This document shows, piece by piece, positions 1 through 5,909 of a stretch of DNA of 5,909 nt (positions are counted from its first letter, which is position 1; each line of letters opens with the position of its first letter). This DNA comes from Anaerolinea sp. (GTDB taxonomy: Bacteria > Chloroflexota > Anaerolineae > Anaerolineales > Villigracilaceae): positions 1 through 5,909 of the forward strand of contig DYNS01000130.1 of the NCBI GenBank assembly GCA_020720965.1, given 5' to 3'. The notes under the pieces were generated by a model, which saw only the letters and a list, made by a program, of their open reading frames with translations, had not been told where the DNA came from and made no database searches. The position numbers and the translations under genes were made by a program.

Positions 1-1863
1 GTATACGAGGTATTCCTTGCCGCTGTCGTAGTTGATGTAGTTGGCGCGGATGCTGGTGCGGGCGGTGAGAAGCAGGAGGAAGCCGAACACAGTCAGGGTG
101 AGCAGGGCAAGAGCCTGACCTGAATCCCATTCTTGCAGCAGGCGGAAGAGTCCGTAGCCGGAGGCTATCATCCCCAGGAGGGCAAAGACGAGGTTGCTGC
201 TTGCCTGTAGTTGGGTCAGGTCGGTGCCGGAGAAGGGCGCGGGGCTGCCAAACAGGGCGGCGAGAGTTCCGGCGGCGCTGAGGGTGAAGGTGAGGAGCAA
301 TGCCAGGGTGATGGCGGCTTTTTGCTGGGGCAGTTCTTTCCAGCGGATGCTATTGAAGACGGCACCCACCCCCCAGCCGCCGAGGAGGATGAAGGGCAGG
401 GTGATGTGAACGGTGAGCCAGGGCATTCTTTCCCCGGCGATGCTGAAAGCGATGAGGGCGGAAAAGGACCACCAGAGGAGCAGGGCGTAGGTGAGGGAGG
501 GTTTGGTTTCTCCTTCCTGCGGGGCGCTTCTCCATTTCCAAATTCCCCAAACGGCGGCAAAGAGGGCGGCGAGGAGGGGCAGGTATTCGTACACGGGCAC
601 TTGCAGGAGGGTGTAGTAGTAAAGCGGTTGGCTTCCGCGTTCCACGCCGTGCTGTTCTATCCAATAGCCCAAGGAGCCGATGACCCCGGTGAAGAAGCCG
701 ACTCCGTTGGTGAAGAGGCTGGTGTAGAACAGGGTGATGATGCCGTAGTGCAGAAGGGCGGCTTTCCACCACAGGTCTTTCTTCCACCATAAGCCCAGGG
801 CAATGCTGATGGCGAGGATGGGTAGGAGGAATGCCAGAGCGGTGAGAATGCCGGTGGGCCACGAGTAGTCTGTAAGGCTCAGGTTGCCCAAAATACTGGG
901 CAGAGCCTTTTTGGCAATGCTCTCAAAAAAGGCGGTGAGCATGGGCAGGGTGAGGGTGCCGACCAGCATGAGCAGGTCGAAGGAGCGTTCTTTGCGAATT
1001 TCTTCCATCCCATAGCCTGTCCAGGCGAAGTAGATGGAGGCAGCCAGGGCGGCAACCGCTACCAGGGCGGCGGCGATGAATCCGTAGGGTGGGTTGGCGG
1101 CGGGGGTGAGGCTTTCGACGCTGATGGCTGGTTCGGGGGCGCTTTGCAGGAGGAGGGCTATCCCTATCGCTACAACGGAGAGGATGAGGCTGATGATGAA
1201 CCCGTAAAAAGATTGTTCCTTTGCCCAGGTGGCGCGGGTTAGTTGGGCAATGAGTAGAGCCGCCAAAAAGAGCAGTATTTGGGCAGTGTAAATGAAGGAG
1301 GTTTCTTTTACGGTGAAGTGCAGCACCATTGCCGCCGTCAGCAGGTAGAGATGTTTGGCGGAGCCTTCTTCCAGGTAGCGCAGGATGGCGTAAAAGCTGA
1401 GCAAGCCAAACAGGGCAACAAAGGCTTCGTTGCGGACGTATCGCCCATAGTAGAGCATGTAGGGTGAGACGAGCATCATCAACCCGGCGGCGAGTACCCC
1501 CCAGCGCCCCAGGTAACGCCGCCAGTACCACAACGCCCACACGGTGGCGATGCTGAACAGAACCGCCGGAATGCGGGCAGTAAAGTCGCTTGCGCCAAAG
1601 ATGAAGTAAGAGAGCGCCAGCATGTGAAACTGCAAGGGTCCGTGCATCATGGGGTTGTGCTGGTATCCCTGCCCCCGGTAAAAGGTCCAGGAGAAGTAGG
1701 TGTGCAGGCTTTCATCGTGGCTCATTACCCGCGTTTCCAAGTCGTAAAAGCGGGTGAGCACTGCCAGTAAAACGATGAGACTGAAGAATAAAACTTCAGC
1801 GTTAAGCCAGGGGAGGCTGGGGAAGGGGGTGGAGTCGAGCCAGTTGCGTTTTTCTTGGTTCAT
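1..1863 (-). CDS. GT-C fold membrane glycosyltransferase, TIGR03663/Agl23-like (GT39-related), C-terminus cut off by window edge
   Basis: I translated this frame by hand: it starts with ATG at 1863-1861 and stays open for 621 codons to base 1 with no stop, so the 3' end lies outside the window. The protein has about fifteen hydrophobic segments, the first near residues 22-37. The first outer loop carries HDES (residues 49-52), whose Asp-Glu pair matches the catalytic/metal position of GT-C enzymes such as protein mannosyltransferases. Further conserved-looking stretches are YYGRYVRNEAF (138-148), IEQHGVERGSQPLYYY (402-417) followed by a YE pair, and GERMPWLTVH (477-486). These resemble the TIGR03663 family, annotated as flippase-associated Agl23-like. 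The visible end, after a last membrane segment near 580-598, begins a polar region, so a soluble tail probably follows. GAGAG lies 4 bases before the ATG, and the ATG overlaps the rlmN stop (ATGA), which implies coupled translation. Sugar, lipid carrier and acceptor are unknown. Family by recall of motifs; an undecaprenyl-linked sugar donor is inference. Confidence 0.85.
   Translation of the reverse strand, partial: MNQEKRNWLDSTPFPSLPWLNAEVLFFSLIVLLAVLTRFYDLETRVMSHDESLHTYFSWTFYRGQGYQHNPMMHGPLQFHMLALSYFIFGASDFTARIPAVLFSIATVWALWYWRRYLGRWGVLAAGLMMLVSPYMLYYGRYVRNEAFVALFGLLSFYAILRYLEEGSAKHLYLLTAAMVLHFTVKETSFIYTAQILLFLAALLIAQLTRATWAKEQSFYGFIISLILSVVAIGIALLLQSAPEPAISVESLTPAANPPYGFIAAALVAVAALAASIYFAWTGYGMEEIRKERSFDLLMLVGTLTLPMLTAFFESIAKKALPSILGNLSLTDYSWPTGILTALAFLLPILAISIALGLWWKKDLWWKAALLHYGIITLFYTSLFTNGVGFFTGVIGSLGYWIEQHGVERGSQPLYYYTLLQVPVYEYLPLLAALFAAVWGIWKWRSAPQEGETKPSLTYALLLWWSFSALIAFSIAGERMPWLTVHITLPFILLGGWGVGAVFNSIRWKELPQQKAAITLALLLTFTLSAAGTLAALFGSPAPFSGTDLTQLQASSNLVFALLGMIASGYGLFRLLQEWDSGQALALLTLTVFGFLLLLTARTSIRANYINYDSGKEYLVY
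1860..1863 (-). other. ATGA stop/start overlap, rlmN to glycosyltransferase
   Basis: The minus strand reads ATGA: the ATG (1863-1861) opens the glycosyltransferase and the TGA (1862-1860) ends rlmN. This arrangement normally means one mRNA and termination-reinitiation by the same ribosome. A GAGAG just upstream may assist. Confidence 0.9.
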
Positions 1864-2942
1864 AATTCTCTCGTAGTGGGAAGGGTTGTGAGGTCTGGGT
1901 TTGTTTCTCCGGCGCGGGAGGCGAGCTGCCCGCAGCCTGCCTGAATGTCGATTCCGCGCCGCATCCGAATGGTGCAGGGGATTCCGTTTTCTTCCAATGT
2001 CTGACGAAAGGCTTCTGCCCTTTCGCGGGTGGTTGCCTGCCCCTGATAGCCGGTGGTGGGGTTGAGTGGGATGGCGTTGACGTGGCAAAGCATTCCCCTT
2101 AGCAGGGCTGCCAGTTTGCGGGCTTCTTCTGGGGTGTCGTTGACCCCGTGAATGAGCGCCCACTCGAAGGTGATTCGGCGCCCGGTGGCATGGACGTATT
2201 CCCGGCAGGCGCGAATCAGTTCCCGCACCGGGTATCGCTTGTTGACCGGCATCATGCCCTCGCGCAGGCTATCTTCTGCCGCGTGCAAAGAGACTGCCAG
2301 GTTCACCTGCCGTTTTTCGCGGGTAAACCGTTCTATGGCGGGAATTAAGCCGGAAGTAGAGATGGTGAAGCGTCTTGCTCCAAAATGGTAGCCGTCTGGG
2401 TCGTTCAGGCGGTCGATTGCCGCCAGGGTATTGTCGTAATTGTGGAAAGGCTCGCCCATGCCCATGACCACGACATTGGTCACTGCCTGCCCCTCCGCGT
2501 GCAGCAAACGGGCGTAGTGCATCACCTGCGCCACAATCTCTCCGCTGGAAAGGTGACGGAAGAAGCCCATTTGCCCGGTGGCGCAAAAGGTGCAGCCCAT
2601 GGCGCAACCCACCTGGGTGGAGATGCACAAGGTGCGGCGTTTGTCGTAGCGCATTAACACCGCTTCCACCTGTTTGCCATCTGCCAGGCGGAAGAGGGTT
2701 TTGCGGGTTTGTCCATCGCTGGAATCCAGGCGCAGACTGGGGGTCAGTGGTTCAAAGGTCAGTTCCGCCGTCATTTTCTCGCGCAGGGGCTTGGGCAGGG
2801 TGCTGAACTCTTCTGCCGATGCCCAGAAGTTTTTATACACCCCCTGCCAAATTTGTTTGGCGCGGTAAGCGGGCTGCCCCCAACCGGCTAAAAGCTCCGT
2901 CAGGTCTGCCAGATTCAGGTCGTAAAAGAGGGTGTTGCTCAT
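1860..2942 (-). CDS. rlmN: Dual-specificity 23S rRNA / tRNA adenine-C2 methyltransferase RlmN
   Basis: A complete radical-SAM enzyme of 360 residues, typical for RlmN. It methylates C2 of A2503 in 23S rRNA and of A37 in some tRNAs, in the cytoplasm. The N-terminal RNA-binding part has the family's QPAYRAKQIWQGVY (23-36). The iron-sulphur motif CAMGCTFC gives Cys113, Cys117 and Cys120. GMGEP (161-165) is the SAM-binding segment. Cys337 in GCGQL matches the methyl-carrying cysteine (Cys355 in E. coli), and Cys106, seven residues before the cluster, matches E. coli Cys118, so the full catalytic set is present. I chose ATG at 2942 because it begins a normal RlmN N-terminus and overlaps the upstream stop as ATGA; the frame extends further upstream only by running through the HAD gene. 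The start has no good ribosome binding site of its own, so it probably depends on re-initiation. It ends in an ATGA overlap with the glycosyltransferase. Confidence 0.97.
   Translation of the reverse strand: MSNTLFYDLNLADLTELLAGWGQPAYRAKQIWQGVYKNFWASAEEFSTLPKPLREKMTAELTFEPLTPSLRLDSSDGQTRKTLFRLADGKQVEAVLMRYDKRRTLCISTQVGCAMGCTFCATGQMGFFRHLSSGEIVAQVMHYARLLHAEGQAVTNVVVMGMGEPFHNYDNTLAAIDRLNDPDGYHFGARRFTISTSGLIPAIERFTREKRQVNLAVSLHAAEDSLREGMMPVNKRYPVRELIRACREYVHATGRRITFEWALIHGVNDTPEEARKLAALLRGMLCHVNAIPLNPTTGYQGQATTRERAEAFRQTLEENGIPCTIRMRRGIDIQAGCGQLASRAGETNPDLTTLPTTREL
2939..2942 (-). other. ATGA stop/start overlap, HAD phosphatase to rlmN
   Basis: The minus strand reads ATGA: the ATG (2942-2940) opens rlmN and the TGA (2941-2939) ends the HAD gene. 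Only a weak GGA lies about a dozen bases upstream, so rlmN translation probably relies on ribosomes finishing the HAD gene. Confidence 0.9.
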
Positions 2943-3736
2943 GCGCCGGTCAGTTCCGTCAGGTTTGTGGCAATCCGGTCTATGGAGGGGCTCCAGGCTT
3001 GCGCCTGCGCCAGGGTGGACACCCCGGAAAGGACGAGAGCAACCGGGCAGCCTATTGCCTGCCCCCCGGCAATATCCGTCTCCAACCGGTCGCCAACCAC
3101 CCAGGTGCTTTGGCGCGGGGTTCCTAGCCTTTGCAGCGCCATTTCCAGCATAAAGGGGTGGGGTTTCCCGGCAAAGGTGGGTTCCACCCCAGAGCCGGTG
3201 ATGAGGGTGGCAAGCCATGCACCCGCGCCGGGGATTTCTCCGCGTGGGGTGGGGAAGGTTTTATCGGGGTTGGTGGCAAAGAAGGGTTTTCCGGCGCGAA
3301 TGAGCAGGTTGGCTTCGGACATTTTCTCGAAGGAGATTTTGCGGTCAATCCCAAAGATGACCGCTTCTGCGTCTTTTGCCTGTTCCAGGGGCAAAACCAC
3401 CAGACCTTTGCCTGCCACCGCTTCCAAAACGCCGCTCTCGCCGATGACAAAAACCGGCGCGCCCTGGGGTAGTTGGCTGGCTACCAGTTCCGCCACCGCA
3501 TGGGAGGAGGTGACAACCTGCCAGGGTTGTACCTGAACGCCCAGCCCGGCGAGTTTTTGCTGGTACTGCTCCACTGTGCGGGTGGAGTTGTTGGTTGCCA
3601 GAATGACGGCTATGCCGCGCTCTTGTAGGTGGGCAAAAATACGGGGCAGGTCGCCAATCGGTTCGGCATCTCGCCAGAGAACGCCGTCCATATCCAGGAT
3701 GAGTCCGGTGGTGTTGGGGGGGAGTTGGTTGGGCAT
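2939..3736 (-). CDS. HAD superfamily subfamily IIA phosphatase (NagD / phosphoglycolate phosphatase-like)
   Basis: A complete 265-residue protein with the ordered motifs of HAD-IIA hydrolases. Motif I is DMDGVLW, with nucleophile Asp15 and acid/base Asp17. Motif II is TNNST (48-52). The C2-type cap lies between and includes FGIDRKISFEKM (128-139) and NPD (156-158). Motif III is the lysine of GKPHP (Lys191). Motif IV is GDRLETD, with Mg-binding Asp216 and Asp221. Family members dephosphorylate small metabolites such as nucleotides, 2-phosphoglycolate, glycerol phosphate or p-nitrophenyl phosphate; the cap decides the substrate and I cannot name it here. No signal peptide is visible, so it is cytoplasmic. 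The ATG at 3736 is the only ATG before motif I that leaves a normal N-terminus; it lacks a ribosome binding site and sits just after a TATAAT box, suggesting a leaderless transcript. It is the first gene of the block with rlmN and shares ATGA with it. Confidence 0.92.
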   Translation of the reverse strand: MPNQLPPNTTGLILDMDGVLWRDAEPIGDLPRIFAHLQERGIAVILATNNSTRTVEQYQQKLAGLGVQVQPWQVVTSSHAVAELVASQLPQGAPVFVIGESGVLEAVAGKGLVVLPLEQAKDAEAVIFGIDRKISFEKMSEANLLIRAGKPFFATNPDKTFPTPRGEIPGAGAWLATLITGSGVEPTFAGKPHPFMLEMALQRLGTPRQSTWVVGDRLETDIAGGQAIGCPVALVLSGVSTLAQAQAWSPSIDRIATNLTELTGA

Positions 3737-3743
3737 GGCGGCA

Positions 3744-3771
3744 ATTATAACGGCACAATTTGGTTAAAAAC
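3744..3771 (-). promoter_or_regulatory. Candidate promoter of the HAD-rlmN-glycosyltransferase block, possibly leaderless
   Basis: A perfect TATAAT (3749-3744, minus strand) ends 7 bases before the ATG at 3736, so transcription would be expected to begin at or next to the A of the start codon. The -35 region is weak: GTTTTT at 3771-3766 with a 16-base spacer is the best I see. No ribosome binding site lies between the box and the ATG, which fits a leaderless mRNA. The alternative is read-through from acs past the palindrome. Confidence 0.45.
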
Positions 3772-3793
3772 TGCTTTGCCGCAGAGGCTGAAT

Positions 3794-3828
3794 CACCAAC
3801 CCCTCCCCCAGCGGGGGAGGGGTTGGTG
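3794..3828. repeat. Perfect 16-bp GC-rich palindrome, dispersed-repeat type; possible acs 3' hairpin
   Basis: The arms 3794-3809 and 3813-3828 are exact reverse complements around a 3-base loop (AGC). The element sits 27 bases past the acs stop. There is no T-run after it on either strand, so it is not a classical intrinsic terminator, although so stable a hairpin could protect the acs mRNA 3' end or help stop transcription. Its composition, and the peptide PHTNPSPAGGG that a false translation across it gives, resemble the widespread palindromic intergenic repeats that cause spurious PHPNPLP-like peptides in genome annotations. Structure seen; repeat identity inferred. Confidence 0.75.
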
Positions 3829-3855
3829 TGAGGGAAAAGCAATACAGCCTGCCTG

Positions 3856-5754
3856 CTAATCTTCCAGCGTGCTAAGGTCGCCTTCTGGCAGACCCTGGGC
3901 GCGGGCTTTGAGAACCCGGCGCATAATTTTGCCGGAGCGGGTTTTGGGCAGTTTATCGATAAAGCGCACTTCTTCCGGGCGGGCAATGGGACCGAGATGT
4001 TTGGAGACGTGTTGCCGCAGGTCTTCGGAGAGTTTTTCGGTGGGGGCGAAGCCGGGTTTGAGTTGCACAAAGCAGGAGATGGCTTGCCCTTTTACCTCGT
4101 GCGGTAAACCAATCGCCGCCGATTCGGCGACTGCCTCGTGGGTTATTAACGCGGATTCGATTTCGGCTGTCCCCAGGCGGTGCCCACTGACTTTGATAAC
4201 GTCATCTACCCGACCGATAATCCAGTAATAGCCGTCTTTGTCGCGCCGGGCGCTATCGCCGGTGAGGTATTTGCCGGGGTATTTGCTCCAGTAGCCTTTG
4301 ACGTAGCGGTCGGGGTCTTTGTAGATGGTGCGGAGCATGGAGGGCCAGGGGCGGGTGAGGACGAGGTAGCCTTCTGCGCCGTCTTCCACCGGGTTGCCTT
4401 CTTCGTCTAAAATTTCCGCAACCTGACCAAAGAAGGGACGGGTTCCAGAGCCGGGTTTGAGGGGGACGACCGGGGTGGGGGTAATCATAAAAGCGCCGGT
4501 TTCGGTTTGCCACCAGGTATCCATAATGGGGCATTTTTCCTTGCCGATGACGCGGTGGAACCACTTCCAGGCTTCCGGGTTAATGGGTTCGCCTACGGTG
4601 CCGAGCAGGCGTAGGGAGGAGAGGTCGTGTTTGTTGGGCCACGCTTCTCCGAAGCGCATGAGGGCGCGGATGGCGGTGGGGGCGGTGTAGAAGATGGTGA
4701 TGCCGAAGCGTTCTATCAGTTGCCACCAGCGATTGGGGTAGGGGTAGGCGGGTCCGCCCTCAAATAAAAAGACGGTTGCGCCGTTGAGGAGGGGTCCGTA
4801 TGCCAGATAGGAGTGACCGGTAATCCAACCGGGGTCGGCGGTACACCAAAAGCGGTCTTCATCGTTGAGGTCGAAGACGTATTTGAGGGTGGTGTAGGTC
4901 CCTACCATGTAGCCGCCGTGTGTGTGCAGGATGGCTTTGGGTTTTCCGGTGGAGCCGCTGGTGTAGAGGATGAAGAGCGGGTCTTCTGCGTCCATCACTT
5001 CGGTGGCGCATTTGCCATTGGCAACCGGCAGGGCGCACAGGTCGTGATACCAGTGGTCGCGCATGGCTTCCATAGGGATGTCGTGCCCGGTGCGTTTGAC
5101 GACAATGACGTTTTCTACGGTGGGACAGTGCCGGAGCGAGTCGTCTACAATCCGTTTTAGTTCCACCAGTTTGCCGTTTTGCATGGAGCCATCACTGGTG
5201 ATGACGAGTTTGGATTCCGAGTCGGCGATGCGCCCTTGCAGGGCATCCACGCTGAAGCCGCCAAAGACGACCGAGTGAATTGCCCCAATTTTGGCGCAGG
5301 CGAGCATGGCGAACACGATTTCTGGAATGCGCCCCATGTAGATGGTGACGCGGTCGCCTTTGGTGATGCCCATGGATTTGATGATGTTCGCCATCCGGTT
5401 TACTTCGCGTTGCAGGGCGTAGTAAGAGAAGGTGCGTTCCGATTTCCCGTCCTCCGCCTCCCAGATGATGGCGAGTTTGTTCTTGCGGAAGGTCTTCATG
5501 TGGCGGTCTACGGCGTTGTGGGCGATATTGACCTTTGCGCCGGTGAACCATTTGTAAAAGGGCGCTTGGCTTTCGTCCAGCACTGTGTCCCATTTTTGGA
5601 ACCATTCCAGCTCTTCGGCTTCTTTCTCCCAAAAGCCTTCCAGGTTGTCGCGGGCAAAGGCGGCGGTTTCGTCCCAGTCTTTTAGGTTGGCATGGGCGAT
5701 TGTTTCGGGGGATGGGAAGTAAACTTCCCCTTCCATTGCGGGCTTTTCTGGCAT
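3856..5754 (-). CDS. acs: Acetyl-CoA synthetase (AMP-forming acetate--CoA ligase)
   Basis: A complete 632-residue enzyme, slightly shorter than the usual 650. It converts acetate, ATP and CoA to acetyl-CoA, AMP and pyrophosphate through acetyl-AMP, in the cytoplasm. An N-terminal ACAS_N segment covers roughly residues 20-80 (FWEKEAEELEWF). The ATP-binding P-loop is YTSGSTGKPK (264-273). GWITGHSY (309-316) and TWWQTETG (413-420) line the acyl pocket; the tryptophan in the latter is the one that restricts Acs to acetate, so acetate rather than a longer acid is likely. YLTGD (496-500), GRVDDVIKVSGHR and TAEIES form the hinge and mobile C-terminal domain. PKTRSGKIMRR holds the lysine (about 609) that is acetylated to silence Acs in other bacteria, so that control is possible here. 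ATG at 5754 is fixed by AGGAGG eight bases upstream. It has its own promoter, and a 119-base gap with a palindrome separates it from the next gene, so it is probably monocistronic. Confidence 0.98.
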   Translation of the reverse strand: MPEKPAMEGEVYFPSPETIAHANLKDWDETAAFARDNLEGFWEKEAEELEWFQKWDTVLDESQAPFYKWFTGAKVNIAHNAVDRHMKTFRKNKLAIIWEAEDGKSERTFSYYALQREVNRMANIIKSMGITKGDRVTIYMGRIPEIVFAMLACAKIGAIHSVVFGGFSVDALQGRIADSESKLVITSDGSMQNGKLVELKRIVDDSLRHCPTVENVIVVKRTGHDIPMEAMRDHWYHDLCALPVANGKCATEVMDAEDPLFILYTSGSTGKPKAILHTHGGYMVGTYTTLKYVFDLNDEDRFWCTADPGWITGHSYLAYGPLLNGATVFLFEGGPAYPYPNRWWQLIERFGITIFYTAPTAIRALMRFGEAWPNKHDLSSLRLLGTVGEPINPEAWKWFHRVIGKEKCPIMDTWWQTETGAFMITPTPVVPLKPGSGTRPFFGQVAEILDEEGNPVEDGAEGYLVLTRPWPSMLRTIYKDPDRYVKGYWSKYPGKYLTGDSARRDKDGYYWIIGRVDDVIKVSGHRLGTAEIESALITHEAVAESAAIGLPHEVKGQAISCFVQLKPGFAPTEKLSEDLRQHVSKHLGPIARPEEVRFIDKLPKTRSGKIMRRVLKARAQGLPEGDLSTLED

Positions 5755-5762
5755 AACAGACT

Positions 5763-5768
5763 CCTCCT
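5763..5768 (-). promoter_or_regulatory. Strong ribosome binding site of acs
   Basis: The minus strand reads AGGAGG, continued by AG, with eight bases between AGGAGG and the ATG at 5754. This is a near-perfect anti-16S match and selects this start over the in-frame ATG at codon 7. It contrasts with the HAD gene and rlmN, which have no comparable site. Confidence 0.85.
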
Positions 5769-5786
5769 GAGCAAAATTTATCTCAC

Positions 5787-5815
5787 AATATACAGGGTAT
5801 CGAATGGCAAATCAA
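5787..5815 (-). promoter_or_regulatory. sigma70-type promoter of acs
   Basis: On the minus strand TTGATT (5815-5810) and TATATT (5792-5787) are separated by exactly 17 bases, close to the TTGACA/TATAAT consensus (four and five matches). The start of transcription would fall near 5780, giving a leader of about 25 bases that contains the acs ribosome binding site. It lies in the AT-rich gap between the possible upstream gene end and acs. Seen in sequence; activity is inferred. Confidence 0.65.
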
Positions 5816-5832
5816 GACTTTTGGCGTTTTGC

Positions 5833-5909
5833 TTACAGAAGCCGGTCGCCGCCTGCCACCGAATCGGCGCGGAAGTGGCAGCCCCGGCTTTGACGGTTGT
5901 GTCGGGGGG
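5833..5909 (-). CDS. Possible 3' end of an L-aspartate oxidase / SdhA-type flavoprotein gene (24 codons visible)
   Basis: In the frame starting at base 5907 the minus strand reads 24 codons and then TAA at 5835-5833. The peptide includes NRQSRGCHFRAD, which resembles the conserved C-terminal ESRGxHxRxD segment of NadB and related fumarate reductase/succinate dehydrogenase flavoproteins, where the arginines contact the dicarboxylate. The family's first Glu is Gln here and the usual following Pro is absent, and the protein would end eleven residues later. The other two minus-strand frames are also open over this stretch, so openness alone proves nothing. The stop lies 17 bases before the acs -35 box, a reasonable gene end. 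If real, it is a separate unit upstream of acs. The call rests on one short motif. Confidence 0.35.
   Translation of the reverse strand, partial: PRHNRQSRGCHFRADSVAGGDRLL

Noticed and set aside
211..792. 193-codon plus-strand ORF rich in Gly and Glu
   Set aside because: It lies antisense to the glycosyltransferase; its Gly/Glu bias is what the reverse complement of Leu/Ala-rich membrane codons gives, and it has no domain-like pattern.
350..1540. Minus-strand ORFs at 350-862 and 923-1540, rich in Arg, His and Pro
   Set aside because: These are frame-shifted shadows of the same glycosyltransferase gene, with no recognisable motifs.
2943..3218. Longer rlmN start at 3218 adding 92 residues
   Set aside because: The added peptide is an out-of-frame reading of the HAD gene; the ATGA overlap and the family N-terminus support 2942.
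3780..3830. Classical intrinsic terminator after acs
   Set aside because: The hairpin is perfect, but the following minus-strand bases begin ATTCAGCC with no T-run, so I list it as a repeat with only a possible 3'-end role.
3345..4070. 241-codon minus-strand ORF spanning the acs-HAD gap
   Set aside because: It overlaps the acs 3' end, the palindrome and the HAD gene in a wrong frame; its PHTNPSP segment is the typical false translation of a palindromic repeat.
5776..5787. CRP-like half site TGTGA beside the acs -10 box
   Set aside because: The second half (TCACA after six bases) is missing; the sequence there is TTTTG, so only one half site exists.

Overview
The window looks like ordinary chromosomal sequence from a bacterium of the Chloroflexota, most likely class Anaerolineae. 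That placement is an inference. It rests on moderately high GC, on the style of the RlmN and Acs proteins, and above all on a long multi-pass GT-C type glycosyltransferase resembling the TIGR03663 (Agl23-like) family, whose members I know mainly from Chloroflexota and archaea. All recognisable genes are on the minus strand, so the biological order runs from high to low coordinates.

From the right edge: bases 5833-5909 may hold the last 24 codons of a flavoprotein of the NadB/SdhA type, supported only by one short motif. After it comes a well-formed sigma70-type promoter and a strong ribosome binding site driving acs (3856-5754), a complete acetyl-CoA synthetase. A 119-base gap follows. It contains a perfect 16-bp GC-rich palindrome, which looks like a dispersed intergenic repeat, and a TATAAT box placed so close to the next start codon that the transcript may be leaderless.

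Then comes a tightly packed block of three genes: a HAD-IIA (NagD-like) phosphatase (2939-3736), rlmN (1860-2942), and the membrane glycosyltransferase, which starts at 1863 and runs off the left edge with no stop codon in 621 codons. Both junctions in this block are ATGA overlaps, in which the stop of one gene shares bases with the start of the next, so the three are almost certainly co-transcribed and translationally coupled.

The genes do not form one obvious pathway. Acs activates acetate for central carbon metabolism. The HAD protein probably dephosphorylates a small metabolite. RlmN methylates 23S rRNA and tRNA. The membrane protein probably transfers sugar from a lipid-linked donor at the outer face of the membrane. 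I see no tRNA, rRNA, CRISPR array, insertion sequence or defence system, and no clear undescribed system. The least described element is the membrane glycosyltransferase; the palindrome and the possible leaderless start also deserve a second look.
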